NCBI GenBank assembly: GCA_011526375.1
Contig: WTIT01000068.1
Coordinates: 24,863 to 77,022, forward strand
Reading direction: 5' to 3'
DNA length: 52,160 nt
Source: Methanobacteriota archaeon
Lineage (GTDB): Archaea > Thermoplasmatota > Poseidoniia > Poseidoniales > Poseidoniaceae
The notes under the pieces: generated by a model
Database searches by the model: none
Told to the model about the DNA's origin: nothing
What the model saw: only the letters and a program-made list of their open reading frames with translations
Shown here: in pieces, positions 50,364 to 52,160 of the stretch
Numbering within the stretch: position 1 is the stretch's first letter
Layout of the letters: each line of letters opens with the position of its first letter
Translations under genes and position numbers: made by a program

Positions 50364-50894
50364 CTAGATTTTGACATCAACTAAAGTAGTCATACATTTC
50401 CTGCATTTATACCTACCATTGCTGGGTTTTTTTCTAGGAAACTGTAACTCACAACTAACACAGTTCCACATCCACTTTGCCGATTTCCTGCGTAGAAATT
50501 CTGTAAACTTCGAACCCAAATCACCTGCATCCTTTCCTGGCCACGAATATTCTAATGTTCTAAACAAGGAATCATGATTCCTAAATCCTAGTGCGTGGAT
50601 AAATTCGTGATGCAGGACAAATGCAGCGTAAGCACTCCATTGTTGGTTGAGTAATTCTGGATGCAATTCAATAATTTCTATGTTATCGATACTGATATTA
50701 TCATTGGTTATACCTCTTTGCCATCTAGTAACTCCATGTCTTTGTGTTGCGTTTTTCCTGAGTAATCCAAGTTTAACATTTTGTAATGGGGCTAAGTCAT
50801 AATTTTGCCAAATCTCCATGTCAAGCATTATTCCGATTACTAAATCTCTCAAATTTTCTAGCAGAATACTTTGAGATTTATCTGGTTTAACCAT
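50364..50894 (-). CDS. SprT/Spartan-like zinc metallopeptidase
   Basis: HHEFIHALGFRNHDSLFRTLE (HExxH) and C-terminal zinc ribbon CVSCELQFPRKKPSNGRYKCRKC. Confidence 0.82.
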   Translation of the reverse strand: MVKPDKSQSILLENLRDLVIGIMLDMEIWQNYDLAPLQNVKLGLLRKNATQRHGVTRWQRGITNDNISIDNIEIIELHPELLNQQWSAYAAFVLHHEFIHALGFRNHDSLFRTLEYSWPGKDAGDLGSKFTEFLRRKSAKWMWNCVSCELQFPRKKPSNGRYKCRKCMTTLVDVKI

Positions 50895-50898
50895 ACGA

Positions 50899-51366
50899 TT
50901 AATTCCACCTGTGATATGCTGGATGACCTTCCTTTACCGCAACAAAAAGACCATCACCACTAGCGCAAATTTTGCCATTTGCCTCCAACAATAGTTCAAC
51001 TTTTACTTTGTTGCCATCAATCTCTGTGATTTGACTTGTCACAATTAACTTCACACCAAGTGGAGTTGGCCTTCTTAGTACCACGGAGTATGATGCTGTT
51101 ACGGTACATGGTGGCTCAGACAAATTATTAGTATCCATTAAGGCAACTGCAGCAGTCCAGTTACCATGACAATCCAATAATGTTCCAATTATTCCGCCAT
51201 TAATCATGCCAGGGAAAGCTTGGTGAGATTCATTCGGCAGGTATTCCATAACTAGGCCATTGTCAATCCTATGGCTCTCTATCCTAAGACCGTCTTTATT
51301 TGCTGGTCCACAGCCATAACAGATGGAATTTGGAGCGAATGTTTGCTGGACAGATTTCTCTGGCAT
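50899..51366 (-). CDS. Hotdog-fold thioesterase (PaaI/THEM4-like)
   Basis: CYGCGPANKDGLRI...HQAFPGMINGGIIGTLLDCHGNWTA. Confidence 0.85.
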   Translation of the reverse strand: MPEKSVQQTFAPNSICYGCGPANKDGLRIESHRIDNGLVMEYLPNESHQAFPGMINGGIIGTLLDCHGNWTAAVALMDTNNLSEPPCTVTASYSVVLRRPTPLGVKLIVTSQITEIDGNKVKVELLLEANGKICASGDGLFVAVKEGHPAYHRWN

Positions 51367-51456
51367 ATTTCGTCTATCACAATTATGTCTTTGTTACTTG
51401 TGTTTATTTTGCAAACAATCGCATCATTCATTGATAGGTTACGATTCCCCCAACAC

Positions 51457-52160
51457 ATGGGCGGAGGGAAAAAAGTCAAGAAGACAAAAGTTCGTCTTGC
51501 ACATGAATTGCCTAAACGTCGCAAAATTGCTATTCAGGAAGCGCTTGCTGCACACCAAACCGAAGATCGCCCCGAGTGGGACAGAAGTGCAAACTGGGGA
51601 AATATCAAACTGTTTCGGAAAACCATCAAACCAGGTTCAATAAGAACCATTTCACTACCATTGCTCGAGGTTGATTTAGGTGACCCATGGCCTATTCCGG
51701 TAACTGTTTTACACGGTGTGAGGCCCGGACCAACCATTACGATATTAGGAGGCATACATGGTGATGAACTGACCGGCGCATCGGCTTGTACTCATTTACT
51801 ATCAAACGCATTTACTGACATAGGAAAAAGCTTGGACCCTAAGCAACTAGCTGGTACAATTCGTATTGTTCCAGTTGTTAACCTACCGGGATATAGAGGC
51901 AAATCGAGATATTTTCCTGACGGTAGAGACCTAAATCGAAATTTTCCAGGGGATTTCAAAGGTTCAACAACAAGGAGAGTTGCTGCTCAAGTATGGAAAT
52001 ACTTACTAAAAGACAGTGATGCCATAATTGATTTACATAGTGCAGCGAAAGGTAGATCAAACATGCCTCAATTAAGAGTAGATTTAGCTCATGCTGGTTC
52101 GAACATATTAGCCAAAGCATTTGGCATTGAAATCTTACTAGATTCAAAAGCTCCATCTGG
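51457..52160 (+). CDS. Succinylglutamate desuccinylase/aspartoacylase (M14) family protein, partial
   Basis: Open frame to the right edge: MGGGKKVKKTKVRLAHELPKRRK...PTITILGGIHGDELTGASACTHLL...VPVVNLPGYRGKSRYFPDGRDLNRNFPG...AIIDLHSA. Not in the ORF track; an upstream in-frame ATG near 51385 is possible. Confidence 0.85.
   Translation, partial: MGGGKKVKKTKVRLAHELPKRRKIAIQEALAAHQTEDRPEWDRSANWGNIKLFRKTIKPGSIRTISLPLLEVDLGDPWPIPVTVLHGVRPGPTITILGGIHGDELTGASACTHLLSNAFTDIGKSLDPKQLAGTIRIVPVVNLPGYRGKSRYFPDGRDLNRNFPGDFKGSTTRRVAAQVWKYLLKDSDAIIDLHSAAKGRSNMPQLRVDLAHAGSNILAKAFGIEILLDSKAPS

Noticed and set aside
1-52160. Possible mobile element, prophage or defence island
   Set aside because: No integrase, transposase, capsid/terminase, toxin-antitoxin or restriction genes recognised; gene content is mostly core housekeeping.

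Overview
This window reads as ordinary archaeal chromosome, AT-rich and gene-dense on both strands. The gene content and family types suggest a marine Thermoplasmatota (Ca. Poseidoniales / Marine Group II-III) origin; that placement is inference and was not tested. Recognisable modules, in window order: two tandem squalene/phytoene synthase-family genes; a glutaryl-CoA dehydrogenase-like gene and etfBA; tyrS; purF and rpl37e; the rpl44e-rps27e-aIF2alpha-nop10-PAC2 translation cluster with tRNA-Ser(CGA); a ubiquitin-like GG-terminal protein; ABCE1 followed by two paralogous RecB/Cas4-like nuclease-OB proteins; rpl10e; mutS-mutL; aroA; moaA; a pilin; a polyprenyl synthase; a degenerate HemC-like protein; a SAP-repeat protein; a run of RPA, RPA-associated protein, a small unknown protein and Tad-type pilus motor genes; tldD/tldE; Cgi121-hel308; a TerB-like protein; a SprT-like metalloprotease; a hotdog thioesterase; and a partial M14/AstE-type amidohydrolase. 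I saw no CRISPR array, transposase, integrase or phage module. The best candidates for something undescribed are the tandem Fe-S nuclease-OB pair next to ABCE1, the HemC-like protein without recognisable catalytic residues, the small protein between RPA and the pilus motor, the L44e that has lost its zinc cysteines, and a Hel308 insertion. Several short genes (rpl37e, rps27e, the zinc-ribbon protein at the left edge, the M14-family gene at the right edge) are missing or wrongly framed in the supplied ORF track. All calls come from reading the sequence; no database search was run.
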